Origin: Pseudomonas sp. HOU2
Lineage (GTDB): Bacteria > Pseudomonadota > Gammaproteobacteria > Pseudomonadales > Pseudomonadaceae
Assembly (NCBI RefSeq): GCF_040729435.1
Contig: NZ_CP160398.1
Coordinates: 3,968,001-4,032,000 of the forward strand
Length of the DNA stretch: 64,000 nt
Direction: 5' to 3'
A program made the position numbers and the translations under genes. Under the pieces are notes generated by a model. That model did no database searches, was not told the origin of the DNA, and saw only the letters and a program-made list of their open reading frames with translations. Below, in pieces: positions 62,804 through 64,000 of the stretch (position 1 is the stretch's first letter; each line of letters begins with the position of its first letter).

Positions 62804-63442
62804 ATGGATGACATAAAACATAACGCGACTTTAGTCGGCGACATATTGCTGGCCGGAACTCAGGGACAGTCTCGCGAGGATTACCAATTCGCCTTGAACT
62901 GTATTTATCTGGCACAACGCCAGGCAGATATCACTTACAAAAGTGAGACGCAACCGGGACGCTGGATCGATTACTTCGCCGATCTCCTGTGGTCACATGG
63001 CTGGAATCGCGATCATCGGCCGATAGAGCATGTGCAGCCGCAGTTCAATGGCAATGTGCGCAGGCTCTGGGAGGAAGTTGCATCGCCATTGCTCAGTCGT
63101 GATCAAGTGGACGGGGTTGACCGTGGACTGGTTGCGCTGGAAAGGGACATGGAACTTTTGAAAAAAGTCAAAGGCATCAGTGGCAAGCTATTTGATTTCA
63201 AGATCATGCCGGTCAGCTATAACGCCAACGGCGATATGGAGTTGCTCGTTACCAATATCCGCTTTATTAAATCGAGTATGAATACTGTGTATTTTTTCTG
63301 GGATGTTTCGCAAGTCATGACTCAACTAGATGTAATGGTGCGTAAGGTGGTGATCAGCCGCCGTGTCATGGATGCCCGCCGCCTCAGTGTGCAGAAAGCC
63401 CTGGAGGGGGTTAAATTCGATTTTGAAGACTACGAACTTTGA
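62804..63442 (+). CDS. Orphan protein of unknown function, low GC
   Basis: A 212-residue soluble protein that I do not recognise. It has no signal peptide or membrane segment. Residues 20-60 look helical (REDYQFALNCIYLAQRQADITYK), a Trp-rich turn follows (GRWIDYFADLLWSHGWNRDH), and the C-terminal half contains beta-like NANGDMELLVTNIRFIKSSM then a basic helix (VMVRKVVISRRVMDARRLSVQKAL). The ATG at 62804 has a TTGGAA site; a TTG start is three codons earlier. A+T content is clearly above that of the cobalamin genes either side, pointing to horizontal gain. Nothing around it hints at a partner. Confidence 0.75.
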   Translation: MDDIKHNATLVGDILLAGTQGQSREDYQFALNCIYLAQRQADITYKSETQPGRWIDYFADLLWSHGWNRDHRPIEHVQPQFNGNVRRLWEEVASPLLSRDQVDGVDRGLVALERDMELLKKVKGISGKLFDFKIMPVSYNANGDMELLVTNIRFIKSSMNTVYFFWDVSQVMTQLDVMVRKVVISRRVMDARRLSVQKALEGVKFDFEDYEL

Positions 63443-63457
63443 ACTCCGTGCGATGAA

Positions 63458-63480
63458 GCACTTTTACGTTGAAAAAGTGC
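63458..63480 (+). other. Hairpin after the orphan gene
   Basis: GCACTTTT-N7-AAAAGTGC forms an 8-bp stem starting 16 bases after the stop. There is no following T-run, so it is at best a weak terminator or a dyad in the cobG upstream region. Confidence 0.4.
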
Positions 63481-63585
63481 CATCAGCGTAGTTTCCGACC
63501 GGCAGGCATTTTCATGCGCTCGGGCAAAGCAGGCATAATGGCGACCTTTCGCCCACCACAGCGCTGCCAGCCAGCCGGTCATCCC

Positions 63586-64000
63586 TTGAACGAACGTCCT
63601 CTGTCCACCGCTTTGCGCCCCTCGGCTTGTCCGGGGTTGCTGCGTATTGTCCAGGCGCTGGACGGCGGCATTTGCCGGATCAAACTCAATGGTGGCTCGA
63701 TCACTGCTGATCAGGCTGACGCGGTGGCTGATGCTGCCGAGCGTTTTGCCAGTGGCGCGATCGAGGCGACCAACCGCGCCAATCTGCAGATTCGAGCTAT
63801 TGGCGAGCAATCCGCAGCGTTGATCGACAGTTTGCTGGCCGCCGGCCTGGGGCCGCAAACTGCAGCGGGTGACGATGTACGCAATCTGATGCTCAGCCCG
63901 AGTGCCGGGATCGATAGGCAACTGCTGTTCGATACCCGGCCACTGGCCGAACAGATTCTGGCGACCCTGCAGACGCATCCGCGCTTTCACGAGTTGAGCG
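63586..64000 (+). CDS. cobG: Precorrin-3B synthase CobG, N-terminal part (cut by right edge)
   Basis: The first 138 or so residues are present: RPSACPGLLRIVQALDGGICRIKLNGGSI and the following ERFASGAIEATNRANLQIRAIG are typical of the sulfite/nitrite reductase-like ferredoxin half-domain of CobG. The enzyme uses O2 and an Fe-S/sirohaem-like site to hydroxylate precorrin-3A. The start is unsure: TTG at 63586 gives the family-like N-terminus LNERPLSTALRP; an in-frame ATG at 63538 would add 16 residues and has a weak CAGG site. It is divergent from cobL, with the orphan gene lying between. Confidence 0.85.
   Translation, partial: MNERPLSTALRPSACPGLLRIVQALDGGICRIKLNGGSITADQADAVADAAERFASGAIEATNRANLQIRAIGEQSAALIDSLLAAGLGPQTAAGDDVRNLMLSPSAGIDRQLLFDTRPLAEQILATLQTHPRFHELS

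Noticed and set aside
62538..63585. Cobalamin riboswitch near the cob genes
   Set aside because: No B12-box-like GCCACTG with the partner elements was found on either strand upstream of cobL or cobG.

Overview
The window is chromosomal DNA of a fluorescent pseudomonad, most likely of the Pseudomonas fluorescens group. Three things point there: high GC with Pseudomonas codon use, more than twenty inverted pairs of the REP-type repeats typical of this group, and gene order matching P. aeruginosa blocks as I recall them (LOG protein-azurin-pncB-nadE, ureEFG next to a DesT-type regulator, urtABCDE next to ureD-ureA-acetyltransferase-ureB-ureC, and a TonB receptor with an ABC importer). No rRNA, tRNA, prophage, insertion sequence or CRISPR array was seen.

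Layout. 1-6.7 kb: end of an ATP-grasp/alpha-E protein, a transglutaminase, a LOG-type phosphoribohydrolase, azurin behind an ANR-like box, and the NAD salvage pair pncB-nadE. 5.8-15.4 kb: a LysR regulator divergent from amaB and amaA (pipecolate/D-lysine breakdown), then a five-gene branched-chain-type ABC importer with a textbook sigma-54 promoter. 15.3-16.3 kb: a gene-free stretch with clustered DnaA boxes and a diverged direct repeat. 16.3-24 kb: a short-chain dehydrogenase, a cation diffusion facilitator, an AGE-family epimerase, a HupE/UreJ protein with ureG-ureF-ureE, a DesT-like repressor, and a secreted protein built of about nine 14-residue repeats. 24-37.6 kb: AsmA, a diiron ferritin-like protein, LysR/azoreductase/SMR exporter, a P. 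fragi-type lipase, a DMT exporter, an AraC regulator, a frameshifted psiF, an AI-2E-family permease, an Hsp70 relative (YegD) divergent from cbpA-cbpM with a sigma-32-like promoter, and a soluble histidine kinase.

37.7-48.1 kb: a nitrogen-scavenging block transcribed leftward, urtABCDE (urea import) then ureD-ureA-two acetyltransferases-ureB-ureC, with a sigma-54 promoter before urtA and REP pairs at four internal junctions. 48.4-53.3 kb: a TonB receptor plus FecCD-type ABC importer with a Zur-box-like site, suggesting zinc or zincophore uptake. 53.5-58.7 kb: a copper uptake locus (DUF2946, PCu(A)C chaperone, DUF2946, OprC receptor, PepSY membrane protein). 58.8-59.5 kb: a low-GC HigBA-like toxin-antitoxin pair. 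59.5-64 kb: cobalamin genes cobK-cbiD-cobL and the start of cobG, separated by a low-GC gene of unknown function.

Overall this is core pseudomonad metabolism (nitrogen, lysine, metals, NAD, B12) with small accessory insertions. I found no clear new defence or mobile system. The least explained signals are the duplicated DnaA-box element at 15.6-16.1 kb, the repeat protein at 23.2 kb and the low-GC orphan gene at 62.8 kb.
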